Source: Lysobacterales bacterium (GTDB lineage Bacteria; Pseudomonadota; Gammaproteobacteria; Xanthomonadales; SZUA-36). From it: a DNA stretch of 36,718 nt. How positions within the stretch are numbered: position 1 is the first letter of the stretch; the number at the start of each line of letters is the position of its first letter. The position numbers and the translations under genes are program-made. Shown here in pieces: positions 7,894-16,206 of this stretch. Where the stretch lies: assembly GCA_029859645.1 (NCBI GenBank), contig JAOUCS010000023.1, positions 1 to 36,718 of the forward strand, read 5' to 3'. The notes under the pieces are model-generated. The model was given only the letters and a program-made list of their open reading frames with translations, made no database searches and had not been told where the DNA came from.

Positions 7894-9996
7894 ATGAAGG
7901 GCAGGCACCACGTATTAGACCCCTTGCTTCGGCCGGCTTCCATCGCGGTGGTTGGCGCGAGTGAACGGCAGCATTCCGTGGGACGCCGAACCATCGAGAA
8001 CCTGTTGACGGGCGAGTATCCGGGACGGCTGTATGCGGTCAATCCCGGCTACGAATCGGTGCTGGGTGTGCCGTGTTTTCCGAACCTGGAATCATTGCCT
8101 GAAACGGTCGAGCACGTGGTGCTTACGCTGGGAGATGCCCGCATCGAGGAGGCTCTGGATGCCGTTATTGAGCATGGCGCCACTGCTGCTACGATGATGT
8201 CTGCGCTGATGCTGGCGGAAGACAGCGAACCGCTGTTGCGTGACCGGATCGAAGCGAAAGTAAAGGCCTCCGGCCTGATCGTCTGCGGCGCTAATGGCAT
8301 GGGTTTCTACAATTGCCTGGACGGGGTCTGGGTGTGTGGATTCGACACGCGTGAAAACCATGTCCGGGGCGGTAACGTCACGCTGATCAGTCATTCCGGT
8401 TCCGGCATGGCGGGCATCATGGACTGCGAAGAGCGCATCGATTTCAACCTGGCGGTGTCCACCGGGCAGGAACTCTGCGTTCGTATGGACCAGTACATGG
8501 ACTGGGCGCTGGAACAGGATGGCACCCGCGCCATCGGCCTGTTCATGGAAACGGCACGTAGCCCGCAGGGAATGATCGCGGCTTTCGAGAAGGCCAACCA
8601 GAAGAACATCCCCGTCGTGGTTTTGAAGGTCGGGAGAACCGAGCTTGCAGCCCGACTCGCCGTGTCCCACTCGGGCGCCATCGCCGGCCGCGACGACACC
8701 TACCAGGCGCTGTTCGACCGCTACGGAGTTCAACGTGTCAATGACATGGACGAACTGGCGACCGCCCTGATCATGTTCGCGCAACCGCACCCGGTCGCGG
8801 ACGGCTCGCTGGTCAGCATCCACGACTCAGGCGGCGAGCGGCAACTGCTGATCGACCTGGCCGCCGAGATGAATGTACCGCTGGCCCGCGTGCGACCCGG
8901 TACGGAAACCCGGCTCGAAGGACTACTCGATCCCGGGCTGCCGCCGGTCAACCCGCTGGATGCCTGGGGTGCCGGCGGGCCGGGGGCGGATCAGATCATG
9001 GAGGACTGCCTGGCCGCAATGATGAGCGATGACAACGCCGCGATTGGCGCAGTAATCCATGACCGTGGACCGTTGAGCAGCCTGTATGATGAGTACTTTG
9101 ACTACATGCGGGCCGGACACGAAGCCTCCGGAAAACCGGTGTTCCTGGTTTCCAACCGCCAGGGCACCGGGACGGATTCCAGGGCGGTGACAATCACCCG
9201 GGAAGGCTTCCCCGTACTGGACGGCATAAGGCCTTTCCTCGCCGGCGCCCGTTGCCTGTTCGAATATCGGGATTTTCAATCGAGACAGACTGCCCCTCTC
9301 CCAGCCCCGGACAAAGATGCCGTTTTGCGCTGGCAATCGAGGCTGGCCAGCGGCGACACACTCGAAGAATATGAATCCACCCGACTACTTGGCGACTTTG
9401 GTGTGCCCGTCAACCCAGCGGAACTGGTATCCACCGAAGAATCCCTGCTCGATGCTGCGGAGCGTTTTGGTTATCCCCTCGTCCTGAAAACCGCTGAGCC
9501 AGGCATTTTGCACAAGACGGATTGTGGCGGAGTGGTTTTGAATATAGAAACCGGGGAACAGTTGCTGACCGCTTATGACGACCTGTCGGCGCGGCTCGGA
9601 GCGCAGGTCATACTGTGTCCCATGCTGCAGGTCAGCGGGGTCGAGATGGTGCTTGGCCTGGTGCGCGATGAACAGTTCGGTCCGTTGGTGATGCTGGGTT
9701 TCGGCGGCGTCAACGTGGAGACCATTCGCGACGTCGCCTATGCCCTGCCACCGTTTGACCGGACGGTAGCCATGCACCTGCTCGACAAGCTCCAATTGCG
9801 CCCCCTGCTGGACGGATTACGCGACCGGCCGGCCGTCGACGCCAGTGCTTTTTGTATCGCAGCGGAACGTTTCTCCATGATGGCCGCAGCGCTGGGAAAC
9901 ACGGTGAACGAGATCGACGTAAACCCTGTCATCGTCCATCCAAACGGGTGTGTAGCGGTGGATGCCCTGGTCATTGGGCACGTACCCGGATCGTGA
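7894..9996 (+). CDS. Acyl-CoA synthetase, NDP-forming (acetate-CoA ligase family)
   Basis: This 700-residue single-chain enzyme has a CoA-binding Rossmann domain (LLRPASIAVVGASERQ, about 10-130), succinyl-CoA-synthetase-like ligase domains (about 150-460) and an ATP-grasp domain (about 485-700). The phosphorylated histidine should be His259 in SHSGAIAG. A second conserved His lies in ILHKTDCGGVVLN near residue 540. It would activate an organic acid as its CoA ester, or run in reverse to save energy as ATP. Its place between a demethylase and an enoyl-CoA hydratase suggests it activates the carbon skeleton for beta-oxidation. ATG 7894 lacks a clear ribosome site. DmdB of the DMSP route is AMP-forming, so this is not a direct counterpart. 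Confidence 0.88.
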   Translation: MKGRHHVLDPLLRPASIAVVGASERQHSVGRRTIENLLTGEYPGRLYAVNPGYESVLGVPCFPNLESLPETVEHVVLTLGDARIEEALDAVIEHGATAATMMSALMLAEDSEPLLRDRIEAKVKASGLIVCGANGMGFYNCLDGVWVCGFDTRENHVRGGNVTLISHSGSGMAGIMDCEERIDFNLAVSTGQELCVRMDQYMDWALEQDGTRAIGLFMETARSPQGMIAAFEKANQKNIPVVVLKVGRTELAARLAVSHSGAIAGRDDTYQALFDRYGVQRVNDMDELATALIMFAQPHPVADGSLVSIHDSGGERQLLIDLAAEMNVPLARVRPGTETRLEGLLDPGLPPVNPLDAWGAGGPGADQIMEDCLAAMMSDDNAAIGAVIHDRGPLSSLYDEYFDYMRAGHEASGKPVFLVSNRQGTGTDSRAVTITREGFPVLDGIRPFLAGARCLFEYRDFQSRQTAPLPAPDKDAVLRWQSRLASGDTLEEYESTRLLGDFGVPVNPAELVSTEESLLDAAERFGYPLVLKTAEPGILHKTDCGGVVLNIETGEQLLTAYDDLSARLGAQVILCPMLQVSGVEMVLGLVRDEQFGPLVMLGFGGVNVETIRDVAYALPPFDRTVAMHLLDKLQLRPLLDGLRDRPAVDASAFCIAAERFSMMAAALGNTVNEIDVNPVIVHPNGCVAVDALVIGHVPGS

Positions 9997-10042
9997 TAAT
10001 GTGGAAGTATCCCTGACGCCCGCAATTCCAAAAGGAACTGCC

Positions 10043-10894
10043 ATGAAATTTGAAACCATCAAGTACGAGAAAGACGGCCCACTTGCCTGGATCACCCTAA
10101 ACCGGCCGGAAAAACTTAACGCAATCAGCCAGACCATGACTGCGGAAATACTTCTCGCCACGGATAAAGCCCAATGCGATGACGAAGTGAGCGTGATCCT
10201 GATCAAGGGAGAGGGCCGGGCCTTTTCGGCCGGCTTCGACCTGGAACCCGAACCCGAGGGTGACCTGGATGAAGACGAAAAGCTGCAGGCGCTGAAACTC
10301 GAATTACACCACGATTTCGACCTGATCATGCGCTTCTGGCACAGCCCCAAACCCACCATTGCCGCGGTGCACACTTATTGCCTCGGCGGCGCGATGGAAC
10401 TGGCGGTCGCCTGTGACCTCACGATTGCAGCCGCCGGCTGTCGCTTTGGCGAGCCGGAAGTGAAATTTGGCAGCGGTGCGGTCGCCATGATCCTGCCTTA
10501 TATTTGCGGCCCGAAGCGGGCGAAGGAAATCCTGCTGACCGGCAATGACCGGATCAGCGCCGAACAAGCCGAGGCCTGGGGCCTGATCAACCGTGTAGTA
10601 AGACCTGAAAATCTGGAGACCAGAGCCCGCGAACTGGCGCTGGAGATCGCCCGCAACGACCAGCATGCGGTGCGCATCACCAAGCAGGCGATCAACAAGA
10701 CCTATGAATTCGGCAAGATGCGCAACGCCCTCAAACACGCCCTGGAACTCGATATCGCGATCGAAAGCACCGAAACGGAAGAGTCCCGCCGTTTCAATGA
10801 AATCCTCCGGGAAAAAGGCGCCAAGGCGGCCATCGAGTGGCGCGACGAGCGGCTGGGTTACACGGGGCAGGTGAAGCGTCATGACATCGGGTGA
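10043..10894 (+). CDS. Enoyl-CoA hydratase/isomerase family protein
   Basis: This 283-residue crotonase-fold protein has NRPEKLNAIS near residue 20 and the oxyanion-hole segment GRAFSAGFDLE (58-68). Both catalytic glutamates of true hydratases are at the expected places: Glu119 in GGAMELAVACD and Glu139 in FGEPEV. It should hydrate a 2,3-enoyl-CoA. The ATG at 10043 is chosen because AAGGA lies 7 nt before it and the crotonase N-terminus begins there. A longer frame from 9962 would overlap the preceding gene and adds no family sequence. The last 14 nt overlap the glutamine-synthetase-like gene. It probably acts after the acyl-CoA dehydrogenase across the divergent promoter. Confidence 0.92.
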   Translation: MKFETIKYEKDGPLAWITLNRPEKLNAISQTMTAEILLATDKAQCDDEVSVILIKGEGRAFSAGFDLEPEPEGDLDEDEKLQALKLELHHDFDLIMRFWHSPKPTIAAVHTYCLGGAMELAVACDLTIAAAGCRFGEPEVKFGSGAVAMILPYICGPKRAKEILLTGNDRISAEQAEAWGLINRVVRPENLETRARELALEIARNDQHAVRITKQAINKTYEFGKMRNALKHALELDIAIESTETEESRRFNEILREKGAKAAIEWRDERLGYTGQVKRHDIG

Positions 10895-12254
10895 CCTGAA
10901 GGCAGAGCTCGACCGCTACCTCGCGGAACACCCGGAAACGAGGTTCATGGAGCCGCTGATCACCGACATGAACGGTATCCTGAGGGGCAAGCGGGTCGGC
11001 GTGGAAGAACTGGGCAAAGCGTTCAAAAACGGCGTCAACATGTGCGCCGCGACGACCATCCTCGATACCCTGGGAAATACCTTTGAAAACGTGCCTTATG
11101 GCCTGAATGATGGCGACCCGGACGCAAAGGCTTTTGCCGTCCCGGGCAGCCTGGCGCCGGTGCCCTGGGCGACCTTGCCGACAGCCCAGGTACTGCTCGA
11201 ACTGGTTGAACTGGACGGCAGCCCGAATGAGAACGACCCGCGCAATGTGCTGCGAAGAGCCATGCAGCCACTGTATGACCTGGGGTTGAGGCCGGTGCTG
11301 GCGCTGGAACTAGAGTTCTACCTGGTCGAATACGATGGCCAGCATTTCCAGCCGCGATGCCCCCGGATTCCGGGATCCGATCTACCGCAACCGGGCATGC
11401 AATACGAAGTGATGGAAGACCTTTACGAGGTCGATGATTTCCTGATGGATCTGAATGCCATCTGCAAGATACAGAACATCCCGGTCGGCGCGGCACTGTC
11501 TGAATTCTCACCCGGCCAGTTCGAAGTCAACCTGCATCACGTCGATGACCCGGTACTGGCCTGCGACCATGCCATGCTGCTCAAACGCGCTGTAAAAGCC
11601 GCGGCAAGGAAACACGACCTGGCTGCCACCTTCATGGCCAAACCTTTTGCCGACACGGCCGGCAGCGGCATGCATGTGCACGTAAGCCTGCTGGACGAAG
11701 ACGGCAACAACGTCTTCGCCGGCGAGAGCACCGACGGTGATTTTTCTGATACGCTACGCCATGCCATCGGCGGACTCGGCGAAGCCATGCCGGAAAGCGT
11801 TGCGCTGTTCGCGCCCAATGCAAATTCATACCGCCGCCACGCCCCCGGCAATTTCGTTCCCGCCGCACCGGAATGGGGACCCAACCACCGCGGCGTGGCC
11901 TTGCGCCTGCCGTTGGCCGGACCCGGCAACAAGCGTTTCGAGCATCGCGTCGCCGGCGCTGATGCCAATCCCTACTTTGTTGTGTCGGCCATCCTGGCGG
12001 GCATCCACCACGGAATCTCCAACCGGATTGAGCCAAGGCCAATGACCCCGGAACGGGCCAAGCTGAACTACCGGGTGGAAATTCCGATCCGCTGGCCGCA
12101 GGCCCTGGATGCCTTCGATAATGGAGAAATCCTGCCCCGCTACCTCGGCAGCGACTATCATGGGCTATATTCCGACTGCCGGCGCGAAGAAGAGGCAAAT
12201 TACAACGCGGAAATCCCGGCGAAAGACTTCGAGTGGTTTATGCGGGCTGTCTAA
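10881..12254 (+). CDS. Glutamine synthetase family protein, PuuA-like gamma-glutamyl ligase
   Basis: This 457-residue protein keeps the glutamine synthetase catalytic landmarks. LELEFYL and EFSPGQFEVNLHH supply metal-binding glutamates, KPFADTAGSGMHVHVS is the ATP signature, and NHRGVALRLP is followed by FEHRVAGADANPY. The Tyr-containing adenylylation loop of housekeeping GlnA is not evident. Relatives such as PuuA (putrescine), GmaS (methylamine) and IpuC (isopropylamine) join glutamate to an amine to start its breakdown. The setting beside amine-acting flavoproteins, an aminotransferase and a demethylase supports gamma-glutamylation of an amine rather than ammonia assimilation. It overlaps the hydratase gene by 14 nt and ends the rightward arm. 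The amine substrate is not known. Confidence 0.88.
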   Translation: MTSGDLKAELDRYLAEHPETRFMEPLITDMNGILRGKRVGVEELGKAFKNGVNMCAATTILDTLGNTFENVPYGLNDGDPDAKAFAVPGSLAPVPWATLPTAQVLLELVELDGSPNENDPRNVLRRAMQPLYDLGLRPVLALELEFYLVEYDGQHFQPRCPRIPGSDLPQPGMQYEVMEDLYEVDDFLMDLNAICKIQNIPVGAALSEFSPGQFEVNLHHVDDPVLACDHAMLLKRAVKAAARKHDLAATFMAKPFADTAGSGMHVHVSLLDEDGNNVFAGESTDGDFSDTLRHAIGGLGEAMPESVALFAPNANSYRRHAPGNFVPAAPEWGPNHRGVALRLPLAGPGNKRFEHRVAGADANPYFVVSAILAGIHHGISNRIEPRPMTPERAKLNYRVEIPIRWPQALDAFDNGEILPRYLGSDYHGLYSDCRREEEANYNAEIPAKDFEWFMRAV

Positions 12255-12269
12255 GCACCCTCGGATATA

Positions 12270-12290
12270 GTGGGTTTCTGAGTAAACCAC
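12270..12290 (+). terminator. Imperfect stem-loop after the catabolic cluster
   Basis: GTGGGTTT and AAACCAC can pair across a 6-nt loop just after the glutamine-synthetase-like stop. There is no T-tract, so this is a weak terminator candidate. It could equally be an operator for the downstream cyclase genes. A TATACT hexamer lies at 12304-12309 without a convincing -35 partner. Confidence 0.3.
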
Positions 12291-12334
12291 CTTGATCCGT
12301 CTTATACTCTCCCAAACTGACTGATATTTAATCT

Positions 12335-12655
12335 ATGGCAGACTCTGAATCACAACGTTATCAACTCGAAATCAACCATCTCAAGGAAACTATCAACGCG
12401 CTGCGCGAGGAGCTTGAGAAAAAACAAATGGAGATCAATCGACGCTTGCAGTCGTCAAAACAGGTCGCCAGTGAACAAATAAAGCAACTTGAGAAAACGA
12501 TTGACCAGATGCGCCTGCGGCTCGAAGAGGAGCATGCCGCAAGAGAATCTGAAGTCCAGAAAGCAACCCGGTCTCTGAATGAACAGCTACAGCAGGCACG
12601 GCAAACAAACGAGGCCTTGAGACTCCAACTGGGCCAGGAAAAAGACAATGGCTGA
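12335..12655 (+). CDS. Small coiled-coil protein coupled to the adenylate cyclase
   Basis: This 106-residue protein is almost entirely heptad-like helix: residues 8-100 are rich in Glu, Lys, Arg and Gln with regularly spaced Leu and Ile, and there are no membrane segments or signal peptide. It is predicted to be a soluble cytoplasmic coiled coil. Its last 8 nt overlap the start of the cyclase gene, so the proteins should be made together. It may dimerise with, or tether, the cyclase, whose GAF domains are themselves dimeric. No family was recognised and the partnership is inferred only from gene order. The start ATG lacks a strong ribosome site. Confidence 0.7.
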   Translation: MADSESQRYQLEINHLKETINALREELEKKQMEINRRLQSSKQVASEQIKQLEKTIDQMRLRLEEEHAARESEVQKATRSLNEQLQQARQTNEALRLQLGQEKDNG

Positions 12656-14948
12656 AATAATAAGTAGCAGCAAAACTGCGGCCCATTCTGAAGTTGTCAC
12701 TGATGAGCGCAGCACTGAACTGACCGAACTTTTGCTCACCCTTTCGAGGCAAATCGCAACGTTCACTAATTTGCCCTCGGCGCTTCGCCATATCGTGGAA
12801 GTCGCATCCAGGGAAATTCAGGCAGACAGGGCTTCTCTTTTCCTGAACGACCCGATGACCAATGAGCTTTACACACAATTTGCCCAGGGTGACCTGACTG
12901 AAGAGATCCGGATAATGAATGATACGGGAGTATCAGGAGCCGTATTTCAAAACGGTGAACCACTGATTATCCACGACCCGTATTCAGATCCACGTTTCAA
13001 TCACAGGATCGACAAACATACCGGATATAAAACTGAAGATATTATCTGTGTTCCGGTCAAGACCGCACGCGGTCAAACCATTGGTGTTTTGCAGGCTTTG
13101 AACAAACATCGCGGCCTGTTCAACCAGGACGATCTGAACCTGTTGATGGAACTGACCGCACACGCGGCCTATGCGCTCGACAGCATGATCGAGTTGGAAA
13201 GAATCAAGAAACTGCGACGCCACGAAGTGGAGTTTCTCGAGGTTATCTCTGAAATTTCCTCCGACATCAACATCGAATCGCTGTTGAAAAAGGTGATGTC
13301 AGAAGCCACGCGCATGCTTGATGCCGAGCGTTCGACACTTTTCCTGAACGATGAAAAAACCAATGAACTCTGGTCCCAGGTTGGCGAGGGGCTGGGGCTG
13401 ATGCAAATCAGGCTGCCCAACCACCTGGGTATCGCCGGTTCTGTGTTTACCACAGGAAAAAGCATCAATATTCCCCACGCCTATGCAGACCTGCGATTCA
13501 ATCCGGCTTTCGATCGCAAAACAGGGTTTTTTACCCGCTCCATTTTGTGCGTTCCGATCATCAATAAGGACGGTAAAACAATCGGTGTGACGCAGGTACT
13601 GAACAAGAAGACCGGGAGTTTCACGGCAGAGGACGAGTCCAGGCTTAAGACATTCACAGCGCAGATCGCTATTTCGCTCGAAAACGCCAGCCTGTTTGCA
13701 GACGTTCAGAACATCAAGAATTATAACGAGGGCATTCTGCTGTCCATGACCAATGCCGTACTGACCTTTGATGAGGATGGAAAGCTAAAAACCTGCAATA
13801 AAGCCGGTGAAAATATTTTTGACGACCCGGATAGGCCCATCCGTGGTAAATCAGCGACCGAGATATTTTCAGAGTCCAATCCCTGGTTGCTGGAAAAAAT
13901 TGAAGCGGTCCTTGAGGCGAAGCAGAATGATATGACCATCGATGCCGACCTCGAGGTCGGCGCAACCAAAATTTCAGCCAATGTCACTGTGATGCCGTTG
14001 CTGAGCGTAGACGGGAAATCGATGGGCTTTATTGTCATGATCGAAGACATTTCATCCGAAAAACGAATGAAATCGACCATGTCGCGCTATATCGACCCGT
14101 CAATCGCTGATCGTTTGATGGCGGACAAGTCAGATATTTTTGACGGCCAGAATGTTCGCGCCACTGTCCTGTTCAGCGACATCCGGGGTTTTACAACACT
14201 TACCGAGCAATTGGGACCGCAGGATACCGTTCATTTGTTGAACGAGTATTTTGAAATCATGGTGGACTGTATTTCCCGGGAAGGAGGCATCCTGGACAAG
14301 TTTATCGGTGATGCCATCATGGCCGGTTTTGGAATCCCGCAATCATTGGGAGACGACGAAGACCGGGGATTGCGAACCGCTTTGTCAATGATTCGCAGAC
14401 TGGGCGCCTGGAATGAAAGTCGTATCTCCATTGGAAAGCTGCCTATCAACATTGGTATCGGACTGAATACTGACAACGTCATTTCAGGGAACATCGGCTC
14501 CATAAAGCGGATGGATTACACCATGATCGGAGACGGTGTCAACCTGGCTGCTCGCCTGGAATCGGCCTGCAAGCAATACAGAACCAGCATTCTTATCAGC
14601 GAATTTACCAAGGAGCGCCTGAAGGGCACTTACCGTATGCGCGAGGCTGATCGAGTGGTGGTCAAGGGCAAAACCGTGCCGGTAAGCATATTCGAGGTGC
14701 TGGACTACCACACCGAAGAATCATTTCCCAGGATGATGGAAGTGCTCAGCTTTTACCAGGAAGGAATCAAGCAGTACCGTGCCTTGGATTGGGATAATGC
14801 CATCAGCCATTTCCGGAATTGCCTGGAACTCCAGCCCCGGGATGCCTTATCGGAAATGTATATCAAACGGTGCGAATTCCTGCGCGGGAATCCTCCGCAA
14901 ACCACCGACGGCCAATGGGATGGCGTCTGGGTACTGGATGGAAAATAG
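12648..14948 (+). CDS. Class III adenylate cyclase, GAF-GAF-PAS-cyclase-TPR-like
   Basis: This 766-residue cytoplasmic enzyme has GAF-A (about 42-178), GAF-B (about 205-350), PAS (about 360-470), a class III cyclase domain (about 500-690) and a short TPR-like tail (about 705-755). Metal ligands Asp511 (FSDIRGF) and Asp555 (KFIGDAIMA), the adenine-selecting Lys551 and Asp623, and transition-state residues Asn632 and Arg636 are all present, so it should make cAMP. GAF-B keeps a full NKFDE motif (Asn319, Lys320, Phe325, Asp329, Glu330); GAF-A keeps Asn, Lys, Phe and Asp but has Leu for Glu. The layout matches cyanobacterial CyaB1/CyaB2, which are activated by cAMP binding to GAF. AGGA lies 9 nt before the start. 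Confidence 0.92.
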   Translation: MAEIISSSKTAAHSEVVTDERSTELTELLLTLSRQIATFTNLPSALRHIVEVASREIQADRASLFLNDPMTNELYTQFAQGDLTEEIRIMNDTGVSGAVFQNGEPLIIHDPYSDPRFNHRIDKHTGYKTEDIICVPVKTARGQTIGVLQALNKHRGLFNQDDLNLLMELTAHAAYALDSMIELERIKKLRRHEVEFLEVISEISSDINIESLLKKVMSEATRMLDAERSTLFLNDEKTNELWSQVGEGLGLMQIRLPNHLGIAGSVFTTGKSINIPHAYADLRFNPAFDRKTGFFTRSILCVPIINKDGKTIGVTQVLNKKTGSFTAEDESRLKTFTAQIAISLENASLFADVQNIKNYNEGILLSMTNAVLTFDEDGKLKTCNKAGENIFDDPDRPIRGKSATEIFSESNPWLLEKIEAVLEAKQNDMTIDADLEVGATKISANVTVMPLLSVDGKSMGFIVMIEDISSEKRMKSTMSRYIDPSIADRLMADKSDIFDGQNVRATVLFSDIRGFTTLTEQLGPQDTVHLLNEYFEIMVDCISREGGILDKFIGDAIMAGFGIPQSLGDDEDRGLRTALSMIRRLGAWNESRISIGKLPINIGIGLNTDNVISGNIGSIKRMDYTMIGDGVNLAARLESACKQYRTSILISEFTKERLKGTYRMREADRVVVKGKTVPVSIFEVLDYHTEESFPRMMEVLSFYQEGIKQYRALDWDNAISHFRNCLELQPRDALSEMYIKRCEFLRGNPPQTTDGQWDGVWVLDGK

Positions 14949-15068
14949 AGGCGGTCAGAAGGGAACACAGACCGCTTTAAGAATTAACGATCTTCAAAAA
15001 AGCTGTCAGTCAAATTCGACACCGGCTTAGTTGCCCCTTTCCCTGTGGCGCCGGTGCTTGCTTTATCG

Positions 15069-15074
15069 TACATT
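15069..15074 (+). promoter_or_regulatory. Candidate -10 box for ada, possible leaderless start
   Basis: TACATT lies exactly 6 nt before the chosen ada ATG, which has no ribosome-binding site. That spacing would place transcription initiation at or near the A of ATG. No clear -35 box was found. An inverted repeat (CACCGGC 15020-15026, GCCGGTG 15050-15056) lies just upstream and could bind a regulator. Confidence 0.25.
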
Positions 15075-15080
15075 GCCTGT

Positions 15081-16136
15081 ATGACCTTGCCCCCCCGTGA
15101 AACGCTGCTGCAAGCGGTCGAGAAACACGACTCCAAATACAATGGCGTCTTTTTCGCAACGCGCGGCAACAGCGGCGAATTCTGTAATCCCGGGTGCAGG
15201 GCACGCAAGTCCGATCCCAAGCGCATGCGGTTTTTCGAAACCACGCGCGAAGCACTGGCTGCCGGTTATCGGCCCTGCAAAAAGTGTAAGCCGCTCAAAA
15301 TCGGATTGTCAGATCCTGATTGGATCGAAGCCCTGATGACGAATGTGGAATCCGACCCGGCCAGGCGCTGGCACGATTATGAACTCGAAAAGTTGGGCCT
15401 TGACCCTGCGGCCGTGCGCCGCTGGTTTATCGCCAATCATGGTCTGACGTTCCATGGATATACCCGCCTGAGACGACTGGGCCAGGCACTGAGACAAATT
15501 CAGCACGGCGAACCGGTCAGCCGGGCGGTGGTCGCCCACGGCTATGATTCAGAATCCGGCTTCCGTGAGTCGTTCTGCCAGGTTTTCAGTGCTCCACCAT
15601 CTGCCGTCGACCGGGAATCCTCTATCTGGATCAACCGGGTGGCCACACCGTTGGGGTCAATGATCATGGGGGTTTCCGACCAGGGGCTGTGCCTGTTGGA
15701 GTTCGCCGAGCGCAGAATGCTGGATACCCAGCTGAAACGCTTGCGCCAACGCATGGGAAGGGTTTTCCTGCCGGGAGATCACCCCTTGATGCAGCAGGTG
15801 AAAAATGAACTGGACGCTTACTTCGAAGGCAGCCTGAGAAAATTTACCGTACCACTGCAGGCGCCCGGAACCGAGTTCCAGGAATCGGTCTGGCGGGCAC
15901 TGGCCGATATTCCATACGGCGAAATCCGCAGCTACGGAGATATAGCCAACAAGATCGGCCAGGCCAGCGCCGTGCGGGCAGTCGGCCGCGCCAATGGTGA
16001 CAATCGCATTGCCATCATCATCCCCTGCCACCGTGTTGTGGGCGCCGATGGCGAACTGACCGGTTACGGTGGTGGGCTCTGGCGCAAAGAGTACCTGCTC
16101 GCCATGGAACAGGCCCAGGCTTTTCACCTGACCTGA
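15081..16136 (+). CDS. ada: Ada: methylphosphotriester/O6-methylguanine methyltransferase and activator
   Basis: This 351-residue protein has all three Ada modules. The N-terminal zinc domain has Cys35, Cys39, Cys66 and Cys69 (FCNPGC and PCKKC); the first accepts methyl from phosphotriesters in E. coli Ada. An AraC-type helix-turn-helix domain follows (about 80-180). The C-terminal O6-alkylguanine transferase carries acceptor Cys316 in IPCHRVVG. It repairs alkylated DNA and, once self-methylated, activates the adaptive response. ATG 15081 is preferred over GTG 15045 because the family N-terminus starts there. No alkB or aidB lies next to it, so its targets other than itself are elsewhere. The Ada assignment is firm; the start is less so. 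Confidence 0.93.
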   Translation: MTLPPRETLLQAVEKHDSKYNGVFFATRGNSGEFCNPGCRARKSDPKRMRFFETTREALAAGYRPCKKCKPLKIGLSDPDWIEALMTNVESDPARRWHDYELEKLGLDPAAVRRWFIANHGLTFHGYTRLRRLGQALRQIQHGEPVSRAVVAHGYDSESGFRESFCQVFSAPPSAVDRESSIWINRVATPLGSMIMGVSDQGLCLLEFAERRMLDTQLKRLRQRMGRVFLPGDHPLMQQVKNELDAYFEGSLRKFTVPLQAPGTEFQESVWRALADIPYGEIRSYGDIANKIGQASAVRAVGRANGDNRIAIIIPCHRVVGADGELTGYGGGLWRKEYLLAMEQAQAFHLT

Positions 16137-16206
16137 CTTTTGCCACAGGCAACCAACTCGAAACTACGATAACTTTGCGACTGCTTTTCCTAAGGACTCC
16201 TCAGAT

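Noticed and set aside
9962-10042. N-terminal extension of the enoyl-CoA hydratase to ATG 9962
   Set aside because: It overlaps the preceding gene, has no ribosome site and adds no crotonase sequence, whereas ATG 10043 has AAGGA at good spacing.
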